DNA from: Porphyra umbilicalis
Lineage: Eukaryota; Rhodophyta; Bangiophyceae; Bangiales; Bangiaceae
NCBI GenBank assembly: GCA_002049455.2
Contig: KV918772.1
Location: forward strand, 248,001-312,000
DNA length: 64,000 nucleotides
Direction: 5' to 3'
Position numbers and translations under genes: made by a program. Positions 10,926 through 22,585 of the stretch are shown piece by piece (positions within the stretch are counted from its first letter, which is position 1; every line of letters begins with the position of its first letter). The notes below the pieces were generated by a model, which was not told where the DNA came from, searched no databases, and saw only the letters and a program-made list of their open reading frames with translations.

Positions 10926-11385
10926 GGTAGTCGTGTTGCCGCCCGAGCCGCTCTATGCGTCGCCGCTTACCGGCGAGCCGATTGCCGCCGCACCTCCTCG
11001 CCCACTTGCACGTGCTCGACGATTACCGACACGTGGGTGGGCTGTGACACCTAGCCCGACGACAGGCGTGGCACTGAAAGCAGCTCCACGCCCGCGCACT
11101 GCAAACACCGTGCTTTCGTGCGCCCCCCCGCCCCCCCGGCCCACCCAGCCTCGGTCGACGTTGAAAGTTCCTCCGAATTGCCCGGTAGCTGCCGCCCCCT
11201 GACCAGGCTGCTCTTCCGGCAGCGGGGGTACAACGGGCGGAGGGAGGTACGCGCTCGTGGATGCAGCGACCAGCGGTGCATCACCCTCCACAAAGTTGGG
11301 ATGCACCGTGCTTGGCGCGGCGCCGGGCCGTGCAGAGATCGGCACGGCACTCGGCCGCACGTCCCCGGTTGCCCTGTTCTGTAAA

Positions 11386-12213
11386 TCACCGCTGCTGCCA
11401 CCCCCCCCCGCCGCTGATTTCCCCGCTGGTCGTGCCCGCGCCCGCGCTTGAGGTGGCATCTGAGCCACGAGGTGATGGCGGTGGGGCCAGACGGCAGCGC
11501 TTGGGCGGCCGACGCGTCGTGCTTCGCTCCAGCTCCTTCTCAATTTCGAGGAAGGCGACGGCGACGTGGCGGTTGATCGGCACGATGACGCCGTCAGGTT
11601 GGCAGGTAGGGGTCGCGGCGGCCCAGTGGCAGAAGTCCTCTATCGAGGCGACGTAATCGAGCATCGTCTGCTTCACGCCACTGGTAGTCCCGCTCACTGT
11701 GTGCAACGCCCACGTGTTGATCACCTTGATGGCCGTGCTGACGACAACAGCGTGCTGGCCAGTCTCGGCAATGTGCACGGCCTGCATCACCAAGGCCTTG
11801 ACGTTGCTTGCTGCCAGGGCAAACATCAAAGCGTACTGGGCGAGGGTGACTACGTGCAGGTAGGCGTCCCGGTTCTTGGACAGCTCCGCGGGCGTCCGAC
11901 GCGGCGGCGCCCCCGTTTGCAGTGGCACGATCCGTGGAGTCGCCACGCCGGCAGTGGACGTCGTCGCGTCGGCGCACCCGGGCAGACAACCCAGGCGAAT
12001 AATCTGGTCTGCATCTGCTGCCGAGCTCAAAAACAATCGTCCCACCAGGTTGCGCGGCGTCAGCGTGTCCTCGTTGTCAGAAAACTCCTCGTACCCGGCC
12101 GAAAGCACGGCCATCACCTCCCCTCGCATGCCTTCGTGCAGGTGCACCTCGGGAGCAACCACGAGAGAGAGGGGTGGCGGGATCCAGCACGCGCCACCAC
12201 CCAGCTCAAGCAC
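11386..12213 (-). pseudogene. Crypton recombinase, N-terminal core-binding part
   Basis: This frame holds helical sequence that ends in YVASIEDFCHWAA, then a short loop, then VAVAFLEIEKELERS. The pattern of a helical bundle ending in Y..y...F..WC....G..V....V..FL resembles the SAM-like core-binding domain of tyrosine recombinases of the Ndc10/Crypton type. The frame is separated from the catalytic part by a Pro/Gly-rich stretch (10953-11380) where another minus frame is open. Recognition rests on pattern and gene order, not on a single diagnostic residue. Confidence 0.5.
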
Positions 12214-14076
12214 CGACAGAGTCGGGAAGACACGTGGCGGGGACGTGGCGCAGACAGCCCGTACCGGCTGCGGGGCGTCCCCCGCGACGTGAGTGACAGC
12301 GCATTGGAGTTGCAGCGGAGAGAGTGGACATTCAACCCCGCCAGCGACGGAAAGCGGGCGGGCCGACGTCGTTCTTGCGGTAGAAGGCGTCTAGCGCACG
12401 TTTGCGCTGCCAGCACCGACCGCCGGGGGCGCGCGGCGGTCGCTGCTGGCAGCCGCGCGTTCCCTGCGTGCCTCAACCCCTCCAGGCGGCCGACAGGCCA
12501 CCGCCCCGGCGACGGGGTGAGCGCCACTGCGACCATCGGCCCGGAGAGCATCACAGGTATTTGCTGCCGTGCGTGCCGACGCCGCCACAGACGACGCATT
12601 GGCCGCACGGCGGCGACGAACACGGTTACTGTCTGTTACTCGCGCACTAGTCTGTGCGAGAGGCGAAACACTTCTTGGGATTGCCGGTGGAGGCCGGCGA
12701 ACGGCGGCAGCTCTTGCCCCCCGATTGCTGCGGCGCGGGTGGCTGCTTGGCGGCATTGCGCCCGCCGACGACCAACTGTTATGCCTGCAGAACGGGGAAT
12801 TAAGTTCAATCAACAGGGGGGGGAGGTGGACGTTAGACGGCAAAGCAATGCCAAACAGAAAAAAAGGAGACAGAAAAAGAGGGTGGAGCAATGGAGAACG
12901 GAGCCACAAGGTGCAAAAAGAGGATTGCGCTCTCGTGTTGCGAACGACAGCACGTAAGTGTTGCACAAGACAAGCGCGTATGGACTGACGCAACGAAACA
13001 CGGTAACGTCAGTACCCCGACATTGGCAGAAGCCGTTGCTCGTCGGCGTTCTTGGCCCCGCATTCTTCTACGACACACAGATAGACAATACGCAGCCACA
13101 CCACGAAGAAACGAACAGACCTTCATTGGACGCGCGTACGTACCGGAACAAAGAAGCAGGACAAGCGTCCTACTGGGAACGACGAACCAGCGGCGCTACC
13201 GCACCTGGCGAGTTGGCACCGCCGACGACACTGCTCCCGGCACTGCTCCCAGTCGCCGGAGACGTGGTCGCGGGAGCGGATCGGAGGAGCCAAGGAAGAG
13301 GTTCGTGAAGGGGGACAAGTGGCGGTGGCGCGCGGATCGGGCGGCGGCACCGAGAGTCGGCCACTACACGAGTCCCCACGACTCGCTGGCCTGGCCGCAG
13401 CAGCGCATGCACCACCGACGCTGCTTGCGTCGAGTGAGACGAACGATGATGAATCGGGGCGCAGTTGCATGTTGGGAATGAACCCAGCATAGAAAGAAGA
13501 GAAAAAACAAACAGATGGGGTGGAGGGAGGGACAATTTCGAGAAAGGCGCACAGGAGAGCAGGCAAGCGGTGTAGGAGGCGACGTGAAAAAACACCACGT
13601 GGCAGCAGACATACGAAGAGGTAATTGCGAAAAAGATTCGACGACGTCAGTGTCTGGATACATGTGAGAGCGGGCGAACACTGCTTGGAGCCGCACTCAT
13701 CCAAGTGCGACAAACGAACACTTGCGAGGCGACACAGATGGGAAGCAATATGGGCGTGGATGGTCGTGTGTACATACAGACAAAAAGAAATAGGTCAATC
13801 GAGTATCTGGACAAACGGATGGACGTCGATACCGCACGGCAACCGGTCGGCACGACCAAAGCCACGGCCCCCAGAGAAGGTCGGCGAGCCGACGGGTTGA
13901 CAGTCGGCCGGGGTGCCACCACCGCGTGGGGTCTGGGTGCACTCACGCGGTAGACAGGCCAACGTGGTCGGCAGCGGGAGGGGGGGGGGATAGTGACACC
14001 ACGGGGCGGCCGCCGCCACGAGGGGGGTGGCGCAAGTACGTGGTCAAGTTGGTCCGCCGCCCAGCACCCCCCACCA
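12214..14076. other. Intergenic or upstream region of the recombinase
   Basis: Minus-strand frames at 12114-12993 are Arg/Pro/Ser-rich. A short basic cysteine stretch (KSCRRSPASTGNPKKCF) in one minus frame near 12690 could be a lost 5' exon of the recombinase, but this is a guess. From 13000 to 14076 no gene-like frame is recognised. The stretch ends at the CCACC target site of the copia element. Confidence 0.3.
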
Positions 14077-14081
14077 CCACC

Positions 14082-14499
14082 TGTTGAATCGCAGAGGGGA
14101 TAGGGGTTGGGGGACCACGGTGAAGTGGTTGAGTGGCTTGAGCTTGTGTGTGTGTGTGCGAACGTGCTTTGTTGGTTGTCCTAAGGTTCGCCCGCCTCTC
14201 CCAACCGAGAGCACCTCTCAAATAGTCCCCACCGGCCCAAGTGCTCCCCCCTCTCGCGCCCACACCGACGCCCACGCCCTCGCACCAAATCGAATCACTC
14301 ACCAAATCAAAAGCCACTAGAGCAAAGCGAAGATCAAATCCAAAACATGCCAAAAGTGACGCCCCAAGATGACCCAACACAAATGTGTGCAACTTGACCA
14401 CGTCTTGCAAATGTACCATGTGGGGTACCATAAGGGTCACCGACCATCATCCATCCGCGAACCGCCAGTGGAGTCGGCGACGAGCATTACAGTCCAACA
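14082..14499 (-). repeat. copia-1 3' LTR
   Basis: 418 bp, almost identical to the 5' LTR. It is preceded, in element orientation, by the purine run AAGCAAGGAGGAG (14500-14512). Confidence 0.93.
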
Positions 14500-14512
14500 C
14501 TCCTCCTTGCTT
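14500..14512 (-). other. copia-1 polypurine tract
   Basis: AAGCAAGGAGGAG lies immediately before the 3' LTR in element orientation, where plus-strand DNA synthesis is primed. Confidence 0.75.
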
Positions 14513-14534
14513 GTTGCCGCGGCGGTTCTTGTAT

Positions 14535-17500
14535 TCAGCAAAGCCCCATGGCCTCGACATGCTTGTCGTGCTTGGTCTTGCCGAGCTCCTTCGTCATCGG
14601 GTCCGCCACCATGTCGTCCGTTGCACAATGCTCCAGTGTCACCTTGTCCGTCGTGATGGCCTCGCGCACAAAGTGGTAGCGAATGTCGATGTGCTTCGTG
14701 CGCTTGTGCTCGACGGGATTCTTGGAGAAGTCAATGCACCCGCTGTTGTCGACCTTGATGTTGATCGGCCCGCCCGAGATCGCTGTCCGCAGCCCTTGAG
14801 TTGCCACGCCTTGCACGAGCTTGTTCAGCCAAACAGCTTCCTAGCTGGCCTCGCATAGAGCCATGTACTCGGCTTCCATCGTCGACAGCGCCACCGTCTT
14901 CTGCAACTTAGAACCCCAGCTGACGGCTGCTCCGCCAAAGATGAAGGTGAAGCCCGTCGTCGAACGTCGCGTCTCGTGGTCACCCGCCCAGTCGGCATCA
15001 CTAAAGCCTTGTAGAACACAGGAAGAGTTCTTGTCGAAGATCAGCCCCTTGTCCATCGAACCCTTGACGTACCGTAGAACGCGCTTGATCGCCGCCCAAT
15101 GCTCCTTGCCGTAGCACGAAACAAACCGACTCAGCTTCCCGATAGCGAAGGCGAGGTCAGGACGTGTCCCGACCATCAGGTACATCAAACTGCCGACGGC
15201 TTCGCGGTAGGGCAGCGCGTCGTCGCTCTCGTCGGCCTTGACCAGCTGCAGGCCCACCTCCAGCGGCGTTCCGATCGGGTTGCACTCCGCCATCCCGAAC
15301 TTCTCCAGCACTTGCGCCGCATACTTTCCCTGCGACAGCTTGAGGGTGCCCAACGCCTTGTCACGCCTAGTCTCTAGCCCGAGGATGACCTTTGCCTCGC
15401 CCAGGTCCTTCATCTCAAAACGCTTGTGCAGAGCGTCCTTAATCTTGTAGATCGCCGCCAGGCTTGATGCCACCAACAGGAGATCGTCGACGTACACCAG
15501 GACGATGATGATTTCGCCGACATCCGTAAGGAGGTAGAGGCATGCATCGGGGTCAATGTTGTCAAACCCCTGCGACTTGAGGAAGTCGTCGAGCTTGGCG
15601 TACCACATCTTGGGAGCTTGCTTCAGCCCATACAGCGCTTGGAGGAGACGACACACCTTGTCAGGATACGTCGGATCGACATAGCCGTCTGGCTGCTCCA
15701 TGTAGACCTCCTCGTCAAGGTCGCCGTTGAGGAATGCCGTCTTAACGTCCATCTGATGTAGCTCCCACCCGTTCGCCGCCGTCATCGCCAGGATGCATCG
15801 AATGATGGTGAACTTGGCCACTGGCGCGAACGTCTCGTTGAAGTCGAGCCCCTTGATCTGCCGGTTCTCCATTAAGCACAGGCGCGCCTTGTGACGCGTC
15901 GTGTTGTTCCCGTTCTTGTAAACCTCGTTCTTGACCTTGTAAACCCACTTGCCCTTCAGCACGCGTCGACTGGCCGGGCGATCCGTCAAGCGCCAAGTCT
16001 TGTTCTTGCGGATGGCCTCCATCTCCTCGTCCATGGCAATCTGCCACTTAGCCGATTCCTGCCCTTGAACGGCTTGCACGTACGTCGTGGGCGCCTCGTG
16101 AGCAACCAGGCTCACCGGGCGCCAGTACTCGACAGGGGGTCGCCGCGCTCTGCCGCTCCGACGCAGCGTGTCTTGAGAGCCGCCACAACCTTGATTGTCG
16201 TCCGCGGACTTGTCAGATCCATCGTCTTGCTTGTCATTCTTGTCGTCATTGTCAGCATCCACGTCTCCGCCGTCGCTTTCAGAGCGCAAACCCGTCTCGA
16301 CTCCGACGTTTTCGTCTCCGGGAAGCTCCTCTGCAACTTCTGCCACCTCGCTTACGTTCGTCTCGGCGAACACGACGCTTCGTGCCTTGACGACCTTGCC
16401 GTCGTCGAGGATGACCTTGTACGCCTTGCTGCCGTCGGGATAGCCTAAGAAGACGCCCTTCGCCGCCTTGTCGCCAAATTTGCCGTCGATGTGACTCTTG
16501 TGCAGCACCACCCAGCATGCCGACCCAAACACCCGCATGTGGCTCACGTCGGGCTTATTTCCGGTCCACAGCTCAAAAGGCGTCTTGCCGACGGGAAGAG
16601 CCCGGCTGGTGACGCGGTTCTTGATGTAGACCGCCGTCTTGATGGCATCCGCCCAAAGGTCTTGATCGACGTCCTTGTGTCGCATCATGGTGCGAGCCAT
16701 CTCCACGAGAACTCGGTTGAGCCGCTCAGCAACCCCGTTCTGCTGCGGCGTGTCGGGTACCGTGGTCTGGTGCGTCGTGCCGTTCTCATCGTGAAGAGCC
16801 TTGAATGCATTCGACACATACTCGCCGCCATTGTCGGAGCGTAGGATCTTGATCTTTGTTCCTGTGTGCAGCTGGGCCTTCGTCAGCCACTTCTTATACT
16901 CCGAGAGCAGATCGCTCTTCTTCTGCAGGAAGACCACGTCTGTCCAGCGGGAGAAGTCGTCAGTGAAGGTGCCAAAGTAGAGCGCACCGCCACGCGACGG
17001 CTCCGACATTGGCCCGCCCAGGTCCGAGTGCACGAGCTGCAGGCGCTTGCTGACTCGACCTCCTCCTGCACTAGGCATAGGCGTCATAGCTGCCTTCCCA
17101 TACACGCACGGCTCGCAGACGTCCTTGACCGCCATGGAAGAGCACTTGAGTCCATTGATGTCCTTGTTCTTGATCATCCGCTTAACGCCAGCCACGTTGA
17201 CGTGCCCAAGGCGCTCATGCCAAAGCTGAAGGGAGGCCACCGCAGCAATATCCAACAGTGGGGCCATGTCCAGGTGGTAGAGCCCACTCTTCCGCGTGCC
17301 GCACGCAGCGACCTTGTCGCTAATCTTGATGATCGTCCTACCGCCCTTGAATGACACTTCCGCACCACGTTCCTCCATCATGCCGACAGACATGAGGTTG
17401 AAGCCCATGGTAGGAACATGGAGTACCTTCTCCAACTTGATCTTGCGCGTCTTGCCGTGAACGATGACATTGAGCACGACGGTTCCGACGCCCGCCGTGG

Positions 17501-18461
17501 CTACGGACCCCTTGTCACCCATGGTGACGCTGCGTCCCGTGGTCGTCTGGTAGTCGTCCAAGCACCCGCGCATCCAGCACATGTGTGCAGACGCCGCAGA
17601 ATCGACAAGCCACGACTTTGAGATGTCATCGGTGTCAGCCGCATTGCCCACCAGACAGATGGCGTCGTCGCTGTCGCTACCATCGTCAGCCGCAATTGCG
17701 GCCACCTTGTCCTGTCTCTGCTTCTTGGCCTTGAGCTCTGGGCAATCGTGAGAGATATGCCCAAACTTATGGCAGTAGTAGCACTCAATCTTGGAGAGGT
17801 CACCACGGCGGCCTTGACATCGATTGTTGGCGCCGACGAGTGCCATGTCGCCAATGCGCTTCGTCGCCGGTGACTTGTCCGCCTGCCGCCGCTCCTCCTG
17901 AAGCAAGCGGCTCTTGACAAAGTCGAGGCTTAGCTCGTCCTCGCCCTTGGCGTCGAGAGCCACCAGCAGGTTCTCGTACTTGGACGTCAGCCCGTTCAGG
18001 ACGCTCATGGCAACGTCCATCTCCGTCACCTCGCCGCCCATGGCCTTGAGGTTCTCGCCGAGGTTGCGCACGCGGTTGATGTAACCCAGCATGCCCTCGC
18101 CAACGGTCATTTCGACGGTGTAGAAATCGCGTCGCGCCTTCATCTTGTTCATCAAACTCTTGCGCTGGAAGACACCTTGCAGCGTCGACCACATTTCCGC
18201 CGTCGTCTTGCAGCCCGCCACGTGCTCGAGCTGCTCAGATCCAAGAGTGAGCCCGATGATGGCGCTCGCCTTCGTGTCTCGACGCTTCCACACCGCCAAC
18301 TCGCGGGCATCCGCGTCTGTCGGCTTGCCGTCTTCGTCAAGCTTATCGTCCAGGTCGCGCAGCGCGAGGACCATCTTAATGCGCTGACGCCACTCGTGGA
18401 AGTTCGTCTCCGTCAACTTGTCGATCTTGATGCCGCCCATGCCGGCAGCGCCTCCGTCCAT
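14535..18461 (-). CDS. copia-1 gag-pol coding region
   Basis: Starting at 18461, the protein shows a Ty1/copia gag domain (KLTETNFHEWRQRIK), then a zinc knuckle (CYYCHKFGHISHDC) at about residue 230. A retropepsin-type active site (LVDSAASAHMC) follows at about 285, then a GAG-pre-integrase segment (HERLGHVNVAGV) and the integrase core (HSDLGGP, then SDNGGEYV). The copia reverse transcriptase follows (KTAFLNGDL and VYVDDLLLV), then RNase H (DADWAGD and STMEAEYMALCEA). The order protease-integrase-RT-RNase H is the copia order. The element makes its own particle proteins and enzymes in the cytoplasm. It is treated here as a fossil: almost whole, with about one break. Confidence 0.93.
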
Positions 18462-18608
18462 GATGCCTTCTTGTCGTAGCGCCCGACCTTGCCGAGCCGT
18501 TCGCCTTGACCGTCACGTCCTTGAACCACCTTGACCTTGTCTTCTTCGCACTTGCCGCGACCGTCGCGACACCAGCTGGCACACCTTGCTCTTGTCACAG
18601 CCCCGGCT

Positions 18609-18622
18609 CTGGGCCCATAACC
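18609..18622 (-). other. copia-1 primer-binding site (initiator tRNA-Met anticodon region)
   Basis: Directly inside the 5' LTR the element reads GGTTATGGGCCCAG. This is the exact complement of the initiator tRNA-Met anticodon stem-loop CTGGGCCCATAACC found in most eukaryotes. Copia-type elements are known to prime from the internal end of a cleaved half-tRNA rather than from the 3' CCA end. Confidence 0.85.
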
Positions 18623-19040
18623 TGTTGAATCGCAGAGGGGACAGGGGTTGGGGGACCACGGTGAAGTGGTTGAGTGGCTTGAGCTTGTGTGTGTGTGTGC
18701 GAACGTGCTTTGTTGGTTGTCCTAAGGTTCGCCCGCCTCTCCCAACCGAGAGCACCTCTCAAATAGTCCCCACCGGCCCAAGTGCTCCCCCCTCTCGCGC
18801 CCACACCGACGCCCACGCCCTCGCACCAAATCGAATCACTCACCAAATCAAAAGCCACTAGAGCAAAGCGAAGATCAAATCCAAAACATGCCAAAAGTGA
18901 CGCCCCAAGATGACCCAACACAAATGTGTGCAACTTGACCACGTCTTGCAAATGTACCATGTGGGGTACCATAAGGGTCACCGACCATCATCCATCCGCG
19001 AACCGCCAGTGGAGTCGGCGACGAGCATTACAGTCCAACA
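18623..19040 (-). repeat. copia-1 5' LTR
   Basis: 418 bp, starting TGTTGGACTGTAATG and ending GCGATTCAACA in element orientation. It carries a TG-repeat stretch and is followed internally by the primer-binding site. Confidence 0.93.
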
Positions 19041-19045
19041 CCACC

Positions 19046-20128
19046 CTCGCCACCTCACACGCGCACCCCGCTTACGCACACCCTTGGCCTCGGCTGCAGG
19101 TTCATCGCCAACGCCGCACGCGGCGAGAGAGGACGAAGGGTGTGGGGCAGAGGGTGGAGCATGTGGGCAGCGGTGGCAGAAAGAGAAAGCGGGAAGGGGC
19201 TGCACGCGGCCAGACGTGGGTGGTGGTGGGCGGCAAGAGGCGGCGACCGACGACCGACGACGACTGGGGGCACAAAAGGACGAGCGCAACCCACTCAAAG
19301 AGAAAAAAGGGAGGGCACGCAGCACAGCCCGGTTTGTGTGTGGCCACTGATAGGCAGGCACCTCAGTCAGGTGGAAAGAAGGGGGGGGGGGGGGGGGGTG
19401 CCGGCGACGTGCCGTCGCACAGGCCGCTGGCCCGCACACCAGCGACAGCTGTGGTGGTGGGCAAGCGGAGAGCACGCCAGGAGCGCCATCGTTGCCAGTG
19501 GCGGGTGGCGGGGGGGGATTCGCGAAAGAGGCGCGGGTGGAACGGCGGGGGTGGCGGGAGAGGTGGGAGGGGCCTTTCCCGAGCGCGCGGGCGCGCTCAT
19601 GCTCCGCGCGCCTACGGGCGGCACTTGCTCTGTCGCTCGCTGACTCGGCGTCGGCGGACGCACGGCCGGTTGGATCGGGATGGCAGCGGGTGGTGTCGGG
19701 TGCCCTGAAGTACGCTGCCGGGGCCACTCACCCCCCCACGCCGCGCCGCCGCAAACTATCGGGCGGCTGCGGCACGACCAGCCAGGATCGACGCATCCAG
19801 CCCAAAGCCGGCCCGCACGTGCGGCCGTCCGTCAGGCACTCCGTCGAACGGATTGGTTTCGGTACATTTGAGGGTACAGCGATACAGGAGAGCGGGTGAC
19901 CATTGGACCATTGGCAAGGCGGAAGGCGGCTCCCTGGCGGGTGAACTTGAGATAGGGTACGCGGGCGGGGGCCGTCTCCCCCCCCTCCCCCTGACGAGCA
20001 CGTTTGGGCACCCCACTCGCGCGGAATCGGTCGCTGACAAATCTGTAAGCCGTCGGGTGGGCGCGGGGGACGACGGCCTATCAGCGTCGGACCCGCTCCG
20101 TCCGTTCCGAGTAACGCAGCATATCCAC
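19046..20128. other. Intergenic GC-rich region
   Basis: Low-complexity, Arg/Pro/Gly-type frames appear on both strands and no family is recognised. A G-run lies at about 19381-19398. This stretch separates copia-1 from the left end of the large hAT. Confidence 0.4.
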
Positions 20129-20152
20129 CCCTGGATTAGGGTTGCTAAACGC
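20129..20152. repeat. hAT-3 left target duplication and terminal repeat
   Basis: CCCTGGAT (20129-20136) is followed by TAGGGTTGCTAAACGC. Inside, seven or so GCGCCC motifs occur within the next 110 bp, the usual density for hAT subterminal binding sites. Confidence 0.75.
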
Positions 20153-20945
20153 GCCCCGAATTTGGAGGCGCGGTGTCATCCAGCCCCAGTACGCGCCCAA
20201 AAGCGCCCTAATCGCACCGAAGAGCGCCCCAAAGCGCCTTGAGCGCCCATATGCATTCAGTAGGAACCATGCACTGAGAAAGGGAAGTACAGAAGTGGGT
20301 GCCCTTGGCTGCCTCCGTTATGTAAGAGAATTGCGCCTGGTGCTATGTTCACCTGTCAGTGCCCGTGAAATCCACGTGGCGCTCCGTGAAGTCCACGATT
20401 CCACAGTGGAGTACACGTGGCATCACTAGAAGCCAAGTCCAATTGCTCTGGTTAAGTTCAATGCCCAACTCGGCTTTTCAGGTGAAAATGCTCACTCAAC
20501 GAAATGCTACAAAGCACACAGCATGCTCGAAAACCCTGGATCTATGGGTGATATTGCGGAAGCTAAAGAAAAAACACCGTAAGCAAACAAGAACGCATGT
20601 GGGAGCGACGGGATGCATCACCCGGGCAGAAACGATAAGCGGCTGGTTGGGTTCCTCCAGTTTGCTCTGACGCCAAGGGAACCCTATCGCAGCCGCGTAC
20701 ACAACGAAACATGCCCAGGCTTCCTGTTAGGTTCGTTCAAGACTGAATATTCCTGCTATGCTATACATATCGTGGTCCAGGCACGACTTGAAGCGTTAGG
20801 TACAGTCGTTCCACAAAAAACTCGGCACTCAGCCGAAATCAATAGTGCCCCCCATATGTTCCTCGTTTCGCGTGAACATGTCTGAGAACCAGTGACGTGT
20901 CAGCGAACATTTCTCAAAGGCGCTTTTCTGCTCAAAGACTTCGAG
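20153..20945. other. Inside hAT-3: subterminal repeats, no gene seen
   Basis: GCGCCC-rich subterminal DNA runs to about 20250. After that the sequence is AT-richer and non-coding, with no recognisable frame. Confidence 0.4.
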
Positions 20946-22585
20946 TGCTCAAACACACGAGGCTGCACATGACAACAATGAGCCCTCCATCGCTCTTTCT
21001 GGCCCCCCACATCGTGGAGCCGGGCCCATCCGCCAATCTGCCTGGTCTCCCACTGGCGGGCGTGCCATGGGTCACACGTCCCGTTTGAATGTTCAGAGCG
21101 CGGAGGCCGGCCCGTCGGCCAATCTTGGCTGACGGCCGAGTGCGAGGTGGACAGAGCCCAGATGATCTCCTCCTTCGCGCTATTTTGGGACGATGGCAAG
21201 TCTATTGCGAAATCATCAGGAATCGCAGAACATTTTGATCCTGCTCTGATCCCTGAACAATGGCCCGACGGTCGAGATCATGGGCCCGTTCTCGGTTGCT
21301 CAAAATGGCATTCGGAAATTTGTGACGAGCCGGGCGCATATGTCGACCGGACGACGGCGTCGCCGATCCGGTCGACGTCGCCACCGCGATCCGCCGCCCT
21401 CCCCCCCTCCCCCCGCTCCTCCCCCTTCTCCGCACCGCCACCACCACGATCCGCTACACCCCCCCCCCCCCCCTGCCCCCCCCCCCCCTCCCCCCCTGCC
21501 CACCGCCGCCATCACGATCCGCGCCCCCCCCCCCACCGCCGCCGTCGAGGACGCCGTCAGCGCCGTGGCTCCCCCCATTCGTCAAGCGCTCGTCACCGCT
21601 GTTGTTGCTGTCGTCTGGCGTCCTCGCTCTTTTGCTCGTTTTTCTTTCGTCCTCTGGGTTGTTCACGTGGCTGTTTTTTTGTCGCCTGAAGACCTAAATC
21701 TCTCTCGCTGTTGTTTCTTTGTCAGCCACCTCGTCTTGGAGATCTTGCTATAGGACTCAAAGCGGAGTCCCCGCAATTGAGTGCACCGCATCTTTGTCGA
21801 CAACGTTTCTCATGGCCCGTTTCAAAATGCACGTTACATACTCGCTGAAAGAGAGAGGGGGGTGCGCCCTCGGACCAGTACGGAGAGGCCACAAACAAAA
21901 TCGCGAGTCCATTTAATCCTGATACAACAACACAGCAAACGAAAGGCAAAAGTGGACACCGACAAGGCAGCCACAGCGGTGATCGGCACAAAAAGGCGAG
22001 GGCGGCAAAGCGGCGCGGGCTGAGGACCTGGCGACTGCGGTGTGGGGGAGGGGGGGGGCAGGGGGGGGGGGGGGTGTAGCGGATCGTGCTGGTGGCGGTG
22101 CGGAGAAGGGGGGGAGCGGGGGGGGGGGGGGGGGCGGCGGATCGCGGTGGCGACGTCGACCGGATCGGCGACGCCGTCGTCCGGTCGACATATGCGCCCG
22201 GCTCGTCACAAATTTCCGAATGCCATTTTGAGCAACCGAGAACGGGCCCACGATCTCGACCGTCGGGCCATTGTTCAGGGATCAGAGCAGGATCAAAATG
22301 TGCTGCGATTCCTGATGATTTCGCAATGGACTTGCCATCGTCCCAAAATAGCGCGCAGGAGGAGATCATCTGGTCTCTGTCCACCTCGCACTCGGCCGTC
22401 AGCCAAGATTAGCCGACGGGCCGGCCTCCGCGCTCTGAACATTCAAACGGGACGTGTGACCCATGGCACGCCCGCCAGTGGGAGACCAGGCAGATTGGCG
22501 GATGGGCCCGGCTCCACGATGTGGGGGGCCAGAAAGAGCGATGGAGGGCTCATTGCTGTCATGTGCTGCCTCGTGTGTCAGAGCA
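20946..22585. mobile_element. Foldback-type element with ~550-bp inverted arms
   Basis: The sequence 20946 to about 21495 recurs as the reverse complement at about 22036-22585 with high identity. The open frames on the two arms translate almost identically (ISS[FC]ALFWDDGKSIAKSS). Their differences are mostly amino-acid changing, so the arms are probably not coding. The inner part of each arm is a poly-C/poly-G tract, and about 540 bp of unique sequence separates the arms. No convincing target duplication was found. It may be a foldback element, a MULE with long terminal repeats, or a segmental inverted duplication. Confidence 0.65.

Larger units (their letters stand above)
8606..12213 (-). 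mobile_element. Crypton-like tyrosine recombinase element (decayed)
   Basis: Consecutive minus-strand frames give, in protein order, an N-terminal core-binding-like region, a tyrosine-recombinase catalytic region, an Ala-rich linker and a C-terminal GCR1_C-type DNA-binding domain. That order matches the Ndc10_II/GCR1_C proteins encoded by Crypton-like DNA transposons of fungi and other eukaryotes. The frame changes at about 11.4 kb, 9.75 kb and 9.11 kb, and there is an in-frame TAG at 10950-10952. The copy is therefore either spliced or, more likely, decayed. No terminal repeats are expected for Cryptons and none were found, so the outer limits are those of the coding similarity. Confidence 0.7.
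14082..19040 (-). mobile_element. Young Ty1/copia LTR retrotransposon (copia-1)
   Basis: A 4959-bp minus-strand element is bounded by 418-bp LTRs and by the 5-bp duplication CCACC (14077-14081 and 19041-19045). By eye the two LTRs differ at one position in 418, so the insertion is recent. Primer-binding site, polypurine tract and a gag-pol coding region in the copia order are all present. The element looks almost whole, with about one break in its coding region. It is related to the older element at 56167-61511: the last ~90 bp of the LTRs and the coding region are clearly alike, but the 5' portions of the LTRs differ. Confidence 0.95.

Noticed and set aside
21147-22384. Two similar long frames (ISS[FC]ALFWDDGKS...) as a duplicated gene.
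   Set aside because: They lie on the two arms of one inverted repeat, differ mostly by amino-acid changing substitutions, and run into homopolymer tracts.
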